Assembly: GCA_035624455.1 (NCBI GenBank)
Contig: DASPRM010000126.1
Location: 1-43,637 of the forward strand
Origin: Terriglobales bacterium
GTDB lineage: Bacteria; Acidobacteriota; Terriglobia; Terriglobales; Acidobacteriaceae
Reading direction: 5' to 3'
Length of the DNA stretch: 43,637 bases
Translations under genes and position numbers: made by a program
Shown: positions 1 to 8,144 of the stretch, piece after piece
Numbering within the stretch: the stretch's first letter is position 1
Layout: each line of letters begins with the position of its first letter
Notes under the pieces: generated by a model
The model's input: only the letters and a program-made list of their open reading frames with translations
The model's database searches: none
What the model was told of the DNA's origin: nothing

Positions 1-1
1 C

Positions 2-2401
2 GCGGGGGTCGGCGCCGGAGCCGCCGATTACCTCACCAAACCGTTCTCCACTCGCGAACTGCTGGCACGTGTCAATTCGCAGCTGAATATGGCACGAACA
101 CGGCGAGAAGCTGCGGAAGTAGAACGCAAGCTCCGTGCCGAAGCTGAACTCGAACGCAATCGGCTCCAGCACGAGATCGCCGATATCAAACTCCTGCGGG
201 GCGTCAGCGCGCAGTTGATCTACGAGGACGTCGGCTCAATTTACGAGAAGATCTTGGATGCTGCGGCCGCCATCATGGGTTCGGACTACGCCACCATGCA
301 GGCGTTTTATCCCGAGCGTGGTAATGGTGGGGAGCTTCGCATGCTCGGCTACCGGGGACTGAGTCCACAAGCTGCGAAGTTCTGGGAATGGGTGCGACCT
401 GATTCGGGATGCACATGCGGTGAGGCTCTCCGCACCGGGAAGCGGGCGATCGCAGCCGATGTGAAAACCTGCGAATTCATGGCTGGCAGCGCCGACCAAG
501 CAGCCTACCTGGCAGCCGACATTCACGCCGGGCAGAGCACACCTCTGCTGTCGCGCAGCGGAAAGTTGCTGGGCATGATCTCCACCCACTGGCGCAACCC
601 ACACCAGCCGTCGGAGCGTGACCTGCGCCTGCTGGACATCCTCTCGCGACAAGCCGCCGATCTCATCGAGCGAGTGCAGGCCCAGGAGGCGCTGCGCCGA
701 AGTGCAAAGTGGCTTGCCGGCCAGAAGGAAGCGTTCCAAGCCGCAGTCAACGCTGCGCCGCTTGACGTATCTCTTGGTGTCCTCGTCAAGGCCGCTGTCG
801 AGCAGACAGACGGCGAAGCCAAGTGTGCCTTTTATATTGCCGATGCCAGCGGGACCACGCTGCAGCACGTCACGGGCATGCCCGAAGACTACGCGGAATG
901 TGTTGATGGATTTAAGATCGGTCCGGAGTCGCTGGCGTGCGGCTTGGCCGTACACACCGGTCAGCCGGTCATTACTCCCGATGTAACCAAAGAGGCGCGC
1001 TGGAAGCCATGGTTGGGGGTGGCTGAGAAGTTTGACTACCGCGCATGCTGGTCCTTTCCCGTGGAAACGTCGGGAGGGAAAGTGGTCGGCACCTTTGCCA
1101 TGTATTTCAAGGAGCCGCGAGACGCGACATCGCGCGACCGTGAGCTCGCAGCGTTGCTGGCACAGGCCGCGGGCATCATCATCTCTCGTTATCAAGAGGG
1201 GGAAGAGCGAGCACGAGCCGAAAGCGTGCTGCGCGAAAGCGAGGGGCGGTTCCGCGCACTCGTCAATGCCACTTCCTATGTGGTCTATCGTATGAGTCCC
1301 GACTGGAGCGAGATGCGCCAGCTCGAAGGCAGGGGATTTATCTCCGATACAGGAAAACCCAGAACGGATTGGTTGGAAGAATACATCTATCCCGATGATC
1401 GGGAATTGGTATTGCGGGCGATGCGCGAGGCAGTGCGGGCCAAGAGCATATTCCAACTTGAGCATCGAGTCCGTCGGACAGACGGGACCTTGGGATGGGC
1501 TTACTCGCGCGCTGTTCCGCTACTCGATGACAAAGGTAAGATCATCGAATGGTTCGGTGCGGCAAGCGACGTGACAGCGCGCAAAGACGCCGAGGACAGA
1601 TACCGGAAGTTGGCTGAGACGCTGGACGCAGAGGTACGCGCTCGCACGCGAGACTTGGAGAAGCGAAATGCCGAAATACTGAGGCAATCCGAGCAAGTTC
1701 GGGAGCTCTCCTGGCGTTTGCTGCGATCGCAAGATGAAGAACGCAGACACATTGCGCGAGAATTGCATGACAGTGCCGGCCAAACATTGACGGTCTTGGG
1801 CGTCAACCTGGTTCAGCTTGCCCAGAAAGCGGGCCGCAACGCTCCTGAACTTGCGACCGAAGCGGAAACCATCCAGGAAATGGTTCAGCAGTTGCATCGA
1901 GACATTCGAACCACGTCTTATCTGCTGCACCCGCCTTTGCTGGACGAGAGCGGGCTGTACTCTGCCCTCACCTGGTATACACAAGGCCTTGTCGAGCGCA
2001 GCGGGTTGCAAATCAACCTGGAGATCTCAGAAGACTTCGGAAGATTGCCGCGCGATATGGAACTGGTAGTTTTTCGCTTAGTACAAGAGTGTTTGACGAA
2101 TATCCATCGTCACTCGGGAAGTAAAACGGCATCCATCCGAATTGCGCGTCTAGGAAGTGAGGTCACCGTGGGCATAGAGGATAAAGGCCACGGCATGTCA
2201 CCTCAGCGGTTGGCTGAAATTCAATCCGGAAGTTCAGGCGTGGGCATCCGCGGGATGAGGGAACGGCTGCGTCAATTTGAAGGCGAAATGAAGATTCATT
2301 CGGAGGGCAGCGGAACTAAGATCTTGGTCACGATTCCACTTCCGAAAGGCGCGGGAGAAGAAGATTCGCCGACAGCCGAGTCTCTCCAAGCCGCTATTTA
2401 G
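2..2401 (+). CDS. Hybrid sensor histidine kinase (REC-GAF-GAF-PAS-HisKA_3-HATPase), 5' end missing
   Basis: Cytoplasmic two-component sensor kinase of the NarX/DegS (HisKA_3) type. The frame is open from base 2. Before the first ATG (position 89) it encodes the end of a receiver domain, with DYLTKPFSTRELLARV as the usual last strand and helix. ATG 89 is therefore internal and the gene starts upstream of the window. Counting from ATG 89: GAF 1 about residues 35-200, GAF 2 about 225-375, PAS/PAC about 390-500 (GRFRALVNAT to EWFGAASDVT), a short coiled coil, the dimerisation/phosphoacceptor helix with His560 in RELHDSAGQ, and a HATPase_c domain (VQECLTNIHRHS as N-box, GIRGMRERL as G-box). No membrane segment is visible, so the signal is probably cytosolic. 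Its partner is likely the receiver gene 22 bp downstream or an off-window regulator. The domain order is clear; the ligand is unknown. Confidence 0.9.
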   Translation, partial: AGVGAGAADYLTKPFSTRELLARVNSQLNMARTRREAAEVERKLRAEAELERNRLQHEIADIKLLRGVSAQLIYEDVGSIYEKILDAAAAIMGSDYATMQAFYPERGNGGELRMLGYRGLSPQAAKFWEWVRPDSGCTCGEALRTGKRAIAADVKTCEFMAGSADQAAYLAADIHAGQSTPLLSRSGKLLGMISTHWRNPHQPSERDLRLLDILSRQAADLIERVQAQEALRRSAKWLAGQKEAFQAAVNAAPLDVSLGVLVKAAVEQTDGEAKCAFYIADASGTTLQHVTGMPEDYAECVDGFKIGPESLACGLAVHTGQPVITPDVTKEARWKPWLGVAEKFDYRACWSFPVETSGGKVVGTFAMYFKEPRDATSRDRELAALLAQAAGIIISRYQEGEERARAESVLRESEGRFRALVNATSYVVYRMSPDWSEMRQLEGRGFISDTGKPRTDWLEEYIYPDDRELVLRAMREAVRAKSIFQLEHRVRRTDGTLGWAYSRAVPLLDDKGKIIEWFGAASDVTARKDAEDRYRKLAETLDAEVRARTRDLEKRNAEILRQSEQVRELSWRLLRSQDEERRHIARELHDSAGQTLTVLGVNLVQLAQKAGRNAPELATEAETIQEMVQQLHRDIRTTSYLLHPPLLDESGLYSALTWYTQGLVERSGLQINLEISEDFGRLPRDMELVVFRLVQECLTNIHRHSGSKTASIRIARLGSEVTVGIEDKGHGMSPQRLAEIQSGSSGVGIRGMRERLRQFEGEMKIHSEGSGTKILVTIPLPKGAGEEDSPTAESLQAAI

Positions 2402-2423
2402 GAATTGAAGCGGAGAATCGCCC

Positions 2424-2807
2424 ATGCGAATCCTGATCGCTGATGACAACCAGTTCGTTCGGCGGGCGATAGTGGGGCTTCTCGCGCAGCAAGACGGCAT
2501 TGAAGTGTGTGGGGAAGCATCGGACTCGGCAGATGCGATTCAAAAAGCAACTGAGCTACAGCCTGACATGATCTTGCTGGACATCAGTATGCCGGGGAGA
2601 AACGGCCTGGAAACAGCGCGTGTTCTGAAGCAGAAGTTTCCGGAAACCAAAATCCTGATTGTCAGCCAACACGACCCTAAACAGATGCTGGCGCGCTCGC
2701 TCGAGGTGGGGGCCAGTGGTTGTATCGAGAAGGCTCGACTCGCGATCGATCTGCTGCCGATGATTCGAGGTCTGCAAAAGGCATCCTGTAGTCACGTTCC
2801 TCGTTAG
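2424..2807 (+). CDS. Receiver-only response regulator
   Basis: A 127-residue CheY-like receiver with no output domain. Phosphorylation residues are present: acidic pair in LIADDNQF near residues 6-7, phosphoacceptor Asp in ILLDISMPG near residue 51, the Ser of ILIVSQHD, and Lys in GCIEKARL near residue 98. Sequence flavour is that of NarL/FixJ receivers, but the protein ends about 20 residues after the receiver with no helix-turn-helix. It starts 22 bp after the kinase stop, with GGAG upstream of ATG 2424, so the two are probably co-transcribed. It could act as a phosphate sink, an allosteric partner of the kinase, or a NarL-type regulator that lost its DNA-binding half. I see no HTH coding remnant downstream in frame. 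Confidence 0.88.
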   Translation: MRILIADDNQFVRRAIVGLLAQQDGIEVCGEASDSADAIQKATELQPDMILLDISMPGRNGLETARVLKQKFPETKILIVSQHDPKQMLARSLEVGASGCIEKARLAIDLLPMIRGLQKASCSHVPR

Positions 2808-2859
2808 TCTGCCAGCGGCCGCGGGGTCACTTCAGCTGTTGCGTGCGACGAATCCTGTT

Positions 2860-2888
2860 CCCACCCTTCGCCCCCGGCTCAGGGTGGG
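2860..2888. repeat. Imperfectly spaced hairpin, GGGTGGGGCACC type
   Basis: An 8-bp perfect stem (CCCACCCT at 2860-2867, AGGGTGGG at 2881-2888) around a C-rich loop, between the response regulator and the MOSC gene. No T-run follows, so it is not a standard intrinsic terminator. The GGGTGGGGCACC sequence resembles the intergenic repeat seen at 31352 and 38325. Confidence 0.5.
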
Positions 2889-2993
2889 GCACCCCGGCTA
2901 CATCGGGTCGTTTGATCTGCGGTTTCTTATGCGAGTGAAACCTGTCTGGATCGAGCGGGTTCTAACCAGATGCCGGACTTCGACGAGGTATCA

Positions 2994-4751
2994 ATGCCCC
3001 GATTGCTTTCGCTAAATGTCGGTCTTCCACGCGACGTGACATGGAACGGCAAAACTGTCCGCACCGCAGTCTGGAAATCTCCGGTCACGGGACGGCGAAT
3101 GGTGCGCAAGCTCAATATTGTTGGCGATGCCCAAGGCGATCTCGTTGGTCATGGTGGGGAGCGGCGAGCCGTTTTTGTTTATCAGATGGACTCCTATCAC
3201 TATTGGGAACGCATCCTTGCACGTAATGACTTCATCTTCGGCCAGTTCGGAGAAAACTTCACGGTTGAGGGACTTCCTGATAACGAGGTCTGCATTGGGG
3301 ATCGCTACCGCATTGGTGACGCGATATTTGAGGTGACACAGCCGCGCGTAACGTGCTACCGCGTGGGCATCCGCATGAACGAAGCTCGTATGCCGGCCCT
3401 GCTCGTAGCACATCGCAGACCAGGATTTTACTTTCGTGTATTGCAGGAGGGAGAAGTTGGTGCGGGCGATGACATCGTGAAAATTGCTGACGGTCCAGAA
3501 CGGATGAGCGTGGCCGATATTGATGCTCTCCTGTATTTGCCTGGACACTCTCGCGAGCAACTGGAACGTGCGCTCCGCATACCGGCTCTAAGCAAAGGTT
3601 GGCAATCTTCTTTCCAAGCGATGCTCGAACAAGAGTCGAGCGCGAAAGGCGTTGCAGGGAATCCGGGACTCGCAAATGAGGAACAAGCTCCAGCATGGCC
3701 CGGCTTTCGACCCATGCGAGTCGGGAACATTCATAAGGAAAGCGATAGCGTAACTTCCTTCATCCTTAAGCCAATCGATGGGCAACCACTCCCTGTCTTC
3801 CAGGCGGGTTTATTTGTTGTCTTGCGCTTGCATCTCGACCCGGGCAACTCCCCCGTTCTTCGCAGCTATTCGCTGTCTGATCTGCCGGCAGCCGACCATT
3901 TCCGCATCAGCGTCAAGAGCGAATTAAACGGGATTGGAAGTTCCTATCTGTGCAACCGTACACACGAAGGCGATGTATTGGATGTTAGTGCACCGCGAGG
4001 AAGCTTCACGCTGCGTCAAAGCCAGGGTCCTGTGGTTCTGCTGAGCGCTGGAGTGGGCGCAACGCCAGTCATGTCGATGCTCCACGCACTGGCCGCCGAA
4101 AGCTCGCAACGAGAGGTCTGGTGGATCTATGGAGCGCGCAATCGCGTCGACCACCCCTTTGCAGAAGAATCGCGTTCCTTACTGAAACAGCTCTCTCGCG
4201 GACGAGGATACATCGTGTACAGCAGGCCCGCTGCAAGCGACCGCGTCGGGATAGACTTCGATGCTCCCGGACACATTGACATAGCTTTGCTTGAGAGAAT
4301 TGGCGTGTCACAGGCTAGTGACTTCTATCTGTGTGGACCATCTGCATTTTTGCAAAATATGCGCGATGGGCTGCGAAACTGGGGCGTGCTCCCCGGGAAT
4401 GTGCACACGGAAATCTTCGGTTCTCTCGAGACTATTACCCCTGGTATGGCGCCGGTTAATCACACGCCTCACCTGCCACAAGGGCCGCCCGGATCTGGCC
4501 CCCCAGTCTCATTCGCACGTAGCGGGATTACCGCCGCTTGGGATCCGAAATTCGCGAGCTTGCTTGAACTGGCTGAAGCCTGCGACGTTCAGGTCAGATG
4601 GTCGTGCCGGACTGGAGTCTGTCACACCTGCATGACCGGTCTGATTGCCGGATCGACTGTTTATAACCCTGAGCCGCTGGAGAGGCCCGCTCCCGGGAAC
4701 GTGCTCGTGTGCTGTTCCCAGCCGAACGCGGATGTCACTCTGGACCTTTGA
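2994..4751 (+). CDS. MOSC domain / flavin reductase / [2Fe-2S] ferredoxin fusion
   Basis: A 585-residue cytosolic redox enzyme joining a YiiM-like MOSC module to a phthalate-dioxygenase-reductase-type electron chain. ATG 2994 is preferred over ATG 2970 because GAGG lies 5 bp upstream. MOSC spans about residues 15-165, with GHGGERRAVFVY and Cys121 in PRVTCYRVG, the position expected to bind the molybdenum cofactor; a YiiM-type helical segment follows to about 215. The reductase carries RSYSLSD (flavin), GVGATPVMSM (nucleotide) and FYLCGPSAF. The C-terminal ferredoxin has Cys538, Cys543 and Cys546 in SCRTGVCHTC and Cys573/574. By family knowledge MOSC proteins reduce N-hydroxylated compounds using a separate reductase. 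I infer a self-sufficient version here, with NAD(P)H to flavin to FeS to Mo in one chain. The substrate is unknown. Confidence 0.88.
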   Translation: MPRLLSLNVGLPRDVTWNGKTVRTAVWKSPVTGRRMVRKLNIVGDAQGDLVGHGGERRAVFVYQMDSYHYWERILARNDFIFGQFGENFTVEGLPDNEVCIGDRYRIGDAIFEVTQPRVTCYRVGIRMNEARMPALLVAHRRPGFYFRVLQEGEVGAGDDIVKIADGPERMSVADIDALLYLPGHSREQLERALRIPALSKGWQSSFQAMLEQESSAKGVAGNPGLANEEQAPAWPGFRPMRVGNIHKESDSVTSFILKPIDGQPLPVFQAGLFVVLRLHLDPGNSPVLRSYSLSDLPAADHFRISVKSELNGIGSSYLCNRTHEGDVLDVSAPRGSFTLRQSQGPVVLLSAGVGATPVMSMLHALAAESSQREVWWIYGARNRVDHPFAEESRSLLKQLSRGRGYIVYSRPAASDRVGIDFDAPGHIDIALLERIGVSQASDFYLCGPSAFLQNMRDGLRNWGVLPGNVHTEIFGSLETITPGMAPVNHTPHLPQGPPGSGPPVSFARSGITAAWDPKFASLLELAEACDVQVRWSCRTGVCHTCMTGLIAGSTVYNPEPLERPAPGNVLVCCSQPNADVTLDL

Positions 4752-4897
4752 GGGAAACGGGAGGAGTCCAATGCGTCCTGATATTGTGCCCTGAGATCAT
4801 CGAGAACTTGCTGGAGATGCCATAGCGGTGAAATGAGACTCTTCGTATTCTCACGGTGGATAGCGATCATTTCTGGTGGGCCCTCTACGACGACCCT

Positions 4898-5977
4898 CTA
4901 CTGCATCGCCTGATACTTCGGATGTGCGTAATATCCTTTGCGGGCGTAGACTTTGTAGCCTCGCTGTTGAGTGACGATCTGGATTTTGCGGAATTTTCCA
5001 TCCCAGTTCTGGTTCTCAGGGTAGTAGCCGAGGCTGTACTGCTGATGAAGTTCGTTTGAGATTTCGTCCAGCGCGGCATTCAGCCTATCCATGCCTCTCA
5101 CCTCAAGCATGCGACCCCCGGTTGCCTCCGCCAGCTTCTTCAGCACTTCTTCTCCGTGCTCATCTCTCTCATAGGTATGAATCACATCACAGTGATCGCG
5201 GTGCGTGCGATCGCGAGGCGGATCGTAGATCTGCAGGACATAAGCAATGACGTCATTTTGCAGCAAGACCTCTAGAGCGTCCTCCAGCGTGGATTCGCTC
5301 TTGGAATCCCCCGACATGGCAACCACTACCACCGCTTTTCGTCCTATCTCGTGCTGAAGGTAGCGGAGTGTAGAAACCCGGAGGGCATCGTAAAGGTGGG
5401 CTTCACGGTGCTGGTTGTAGGGCTGCCCCGTGGGTCCAATGGGAGGAATTGGTCCGGGAAAGGTTCGCGGCGGGGGCGCCTGATCAGGAGTACCGAATGT
5501 CGTTGCCCAGTTGCGAATCTCATCGACCCTTTCCTGTAACAACTGAGTGTCGGAGGTGGGAACTTGAAGCGTGTCCACGCGGGCGTGATAGCTCAAGATA
5601 AAGCCAAGATCAGTCGGTCGAACTACGTGTTGCATGAACATGCTCGTGGCCGCCGCCTCTTCGTTGAGAATCCAGGCCATACCTGTGCCGGTATCGAGCA
5701 GCACGCCAACGTTGAGCACCACATCGCTGTGGTTGGCAAAAAATTTGATGGGCTGTTCTTTGCCATCTTCGAGCACCCGGAATTCTCCTCGGTCCAGCTG
5801 GCCGGCCAGGCGCTTCTTGTCATCGCGTACAGTGAAGTACACGGAGACCAGGTCGACGTTCTTTTTGAAGACGTTGTCCTGATCGGTTTTATCCTGTGCA
5901 ACTGCGGCTGCCGATAAAACAAGGATGACGATGGAGAAAACCAGGACCAGCAGAGACACTTCTGTCGTCCGACGCAT
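4898..5977 (-). CDS. Exported VWFA-related protein with degenerate metal site
   Basis: A 359-residue acidobacterial VWFA-related protein. ATG 5977 is chosen over the longer frame (to 6133) because GAGGAG lies just upstream and a signal peptide starts there: MRRTTE, a hydrophobic run to residue 25, then AAAVAQ. The N-terminal strand (VDLVSVYFTVRDD) and DRGEFRVLEDGKEQ are the family signature. A VWA domain follows, ending in ELHQQYSLGYYPENQNWDGK and a final RKGYYAHP. The metal-binding (MIDAS) residues are altered: DTGTG at 95-99 instead of DxSxS, REAHLYD without the usual Thr, and AMSGDS in place of TDG. It probably lies in the periplasm or at the outer membrane. Substrate or partner unknown. 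It stands apart from the three other VWFA genes at 19151-22963. Confidence 0.85.
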   Translation of the reverse strand: MRRTTEVSLLVLVFSIVILVLSAAAVAQDKTDQDNVFKKNVDLVSVYFTVRDDKKRLAGQLDRGEFRVLEDGKEQPIKFFANHSDVVLNVGVLLDTGTGMAWILNEEAAATSMFMQHVVRPTDLGFILSYHARVDTLQVPTSDTQLLQERVDEIRNWATTFGTPDQAPPPRTFPGPIPPIGPTGQPYNQHREAHLYDALRVSTLRYLQHEIGRKAVVVVAMSGDSKSESTLEDALEVLLQNDVIAYVLQIYDPPRDRTHRDHCDVIHTYERDEHGEEVLKKLAEATGGRMLEVRGMDRLNAALDEISNELHQQYSLGYYPENQNWDGKFRKIQIVTQQRGYKVYARKGYYAHPKYQAMQ

Positions 5978-6213
5978 ACAACGCTCCTCGAAGAGGGGAC
6001 GGTAAGAGTAGATGCGGGTATTCCGCCGAGTTGTTGCTCGCCCGCGGCAAAATTCAAGCCCAGGCGGACGTGAGCCCATCCTGATGCCGTCGAAGCTGAG
6101 CTTAATCTCTACATCACAAGTAATCCTGATCACTTGGAGGCGATAGTAGCACTATCTCCATCAGCGGCGGAGTGTTGCGTGCGCTTCACGCGCAGTCTGC
6201 GGCAGGCGGCGGA

Positions 6214-7311
6214 TCAGGAGAGAAACGCCGCGGTCGCAATGCCCGCGAGAATTCCGGTCAGGGAGATGGCCGCAAATACCGAGGACGCGGTGCGCCAGGA
6301 AATCGCTTTGCCGGTCACCAGGAAAGAATAGACGCTGTAGGCGCCGAGGGTGCAGAGGAGGGTGGCCACGTAGGGCAGCGGAACGCCGCTGCGCAGGGCG
6401 ACAAAAGAGGCAAACACATCAAACGCCATAGGCACCGGCAAGAATGTGCCTACGATCGCGACTGCGGTCAGGCGAAGTGGGGTCACCGCCGCGTGCAAAG
6501 CGGTTTGTGGGATCAGTTCGATGGCCAGCGCTCCCAACGCAGCCGCCAGCAGCATTAGCAATCCTGCGGTGCGCAGCAGGTACCAGAGATTTTTGAGGTA
6601 GGTCTTCAGAGTGGTGAACAGGGCGTGATTCCAGGAAAGCGCTTCCGCGGCGGGAACCGCACAAGTCCCACTCGAGTCGGCACTGACGGATTTTGCAGCC
6701 AAGCGAGGCAGGAAAACCAACAGCACGAGGAATGTCATTCCAAGCTTCAAGGCAGCCAGCGGCAAAGGAAAGAGACTGAACAGGGCCGCCAAAACTACCA
6801 CGTTTAAAGTTGGAGAGCTGATCATGGTCGCCAGCGCGGATTCCCGGCGCACGCCCGAGGCATAAAGGCCCTGGCCGATGGGAGCGACACAATTCGCGCA
6901 CACTCCCAGCGGCACTCCGGCCAGCGTTCCCCACAGCACGTTCTTATATGGATTATTCGTGGCGGCGCGTTTCAAGCGCGGCAGCAGGCTGAGAAGCCCT
7001 GCGCCGAACAGGAATCCGAAGGTCATTCCGACGCGATTTGCCGCCAGCCAGTTCACAGTCGTGAACGCGACCCGCTTCGGCAATGGCATTGCAGGGGTGA
7101 CTGGCAGCACGTTGTCGAATGTTATGGCGCCGCGCACCCGCACATTCGCTCCCTGATGGAATTTCTTGTAAAGCGCTGGATAGCGGGAATCGATCCAGAA
7201 AATGCTGGCCACAAGGACGAGGATCGCGAGAGTCAACGCGACGGGAAGCCAAGGTGTAGTGGATTGGCCCGAAATTTCCCTGTGACCGGCAGTGACGGTG
7301 GTGGATGCCAT
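6214..7311 (-). CDS. Permease, ArsP_1/DUF318 family
   Basis: A 365-residue polytopic inner-membrane protein with about eight to ten hydrophobic segments: one near 22-42, then a periplasmic stretch (SRYPALYKKFHQGANVRVRG), then two bundles separated by a soluble loop near 205-225. The first bundle holds GVCANCVAPIGQGLYASG followed by SSPTLNVVVL, the small-residue/Cys/Pro and P-x-x-N signatures of the ArsP/DUF318 permease family. GAGG lies 8 bp before ATG 7311. Family members export organoarsenicals or are linked with metal handling. No arsenic regulator or reductase is adjacent, so the substrate cannot be named. CANC could bind a soft metal or trivalent arsenical (inference). Confidence 0.75.
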   Translation of the reverse strand: MASTTVTAGHREISGQSTTPWLPVALTLAILVLVASIFWIDSRYPALYKKFHQGANVRVRGAITFDNVLPVTPAMPLPKRVAFTTVNWLAANRVGMTFGFLFGAGLLSLLPRLKRAATNNPYKNVLWGTLAGVPLGVCANCVAPIGQGLYASGVRRESALATMISSPTLNVVVLAALFSLFPLPLAALKLGMTFLVLLVFLPRLAAKSVSADSSGTCAVPAAEALSWNHALFTTLKTYLKNLWYLLRTAGLLMLLAAALGALAIELIPQTALHAAVTPLRLTAVAIVGTFLPVPMAFDVFASFVALRSGVPLPYVATLLCTLGAYSVYSFLVTGKAISWRTASSVFAAISLTGILAGIATAAFLS

Positions 7312-7481
7312 TTTCTGGACCTCGGGAGAAGGTTATTTTCATCGTGCAATGGGACGAGACTTCAGCTTGCGGCTGATGATTTGGAAGATAATTTTTCCGT
7401 GCTCTTGCCCGTTGCCCCACTGCGAAATGTTGAGGGCGGATTTAATCGTGCGGAGGGTGCGTGAGCAATAGTACAAAACTA

Positions 7482-8141
7482 CTACTCGCCGGCAATCCGC
7501 AGCAGTTCGCCTAGTGTCTGGACCTTGGCCAAGCCTAATTCGGTCAGCAACTTCTGCCAGAGACGCGCGGTTAGAAACGCATCGTAGAGCGCGTGATGAG
7601 CGTCCTCGACCTCGATCTGATGCTCGCGGGCTACGGAGATCAGATCGAGGCGGTCGGTGCGGTCGTCCCAGGCCTCGGGGCTGCGCTTGTTGCGCAAGGA
7701 GAGCCAACGATGCACTTTAGCAGTGTCAACGGCAGGGAGATCGAACTCCAGGCCGGCCGTGCGACATTCCTTACGCAACACCTCGAGGTCGATGCGCACA
7801 AAATGACCAACGAGCACCGCGCCGGCGGTGAATTCTCTTAACTGCTGCAGCACCTGTCTGGGAGGCTCGCCCTGCGCGACATCATCGGGACGCAGTCCGT
7901 GAACCAGGATGGTCTTGACCGGAACCGCTACGCCCGGATTAACCACGCGATAGAACTGCTCGCCCACCCGAATCTTTCCGCCGTCCATGATGATGGCCCC
8001 AATGGAAAGGAGGCGGTTCGACTGGTTATCGAGAGAAGTCAGTTCGCTATCGAGGACAGCCCAGCGCGCGCAATCAAGCCGGGTGCGCCGGGATAGATGA
8101 CCGAGTCGCGAAGGCCGCCACAGACTCAAGCGCCAGGGCAT
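7482..8141 (-). CDS. 3'-5' exonuclease, DnaQ-like (DEDDh)
   Basis: A 219-residue exonuclease-fold protein. Exo motif I is VLDSELTSLD (D-x-E), Exo II is VGHFVRIDLEVLR with the Asp kept, and Exo III is HHALYDAFLTARLW with the DEDDh His and Asp. These match the epsilon-subunit/RNase T superfamily, so single-strand DNA or RNA trimming is likely. Its ATG lies only 3 bp after the stop of the cNMP/CBS/DUF294 gene, so translation is probably coupled. A DnaQ-like exonuclease following a DUF294 signalling protein recurs in other bacteria, which hints at a nucleotide-regulated nuclease, though the joint role is not established. The first 25 residues (Arg/Trp rich) are unusual for the family. Confidence 0.85.
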   Translation of the reverse strand: MPWRLSLWRPSRLGHLSRRTRLDCARWAVLDSELTSLDNQSNRLLSIGAIIMDGGKIRVGEQFYRVVNPGVAVPVKTILVHGLRPDDVAQGEPPRQVLQQLREFTAGAVLVGHFVRIDLEVLRKECRTAGLEFDLPAVDTAKVHRWLSLRNKRSPEAWDDRTDRLDLISVAREHQIEVEDAHHALYDAFLTARLWQKLLTELGLAKVQTLGELLRIAGE

Positions 8142-8144
8142 GCG

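Noticed and set aside
236-1465. A 409-codon - strand frame
   Set aside because: Antisense to the sensor kinase; no domain.
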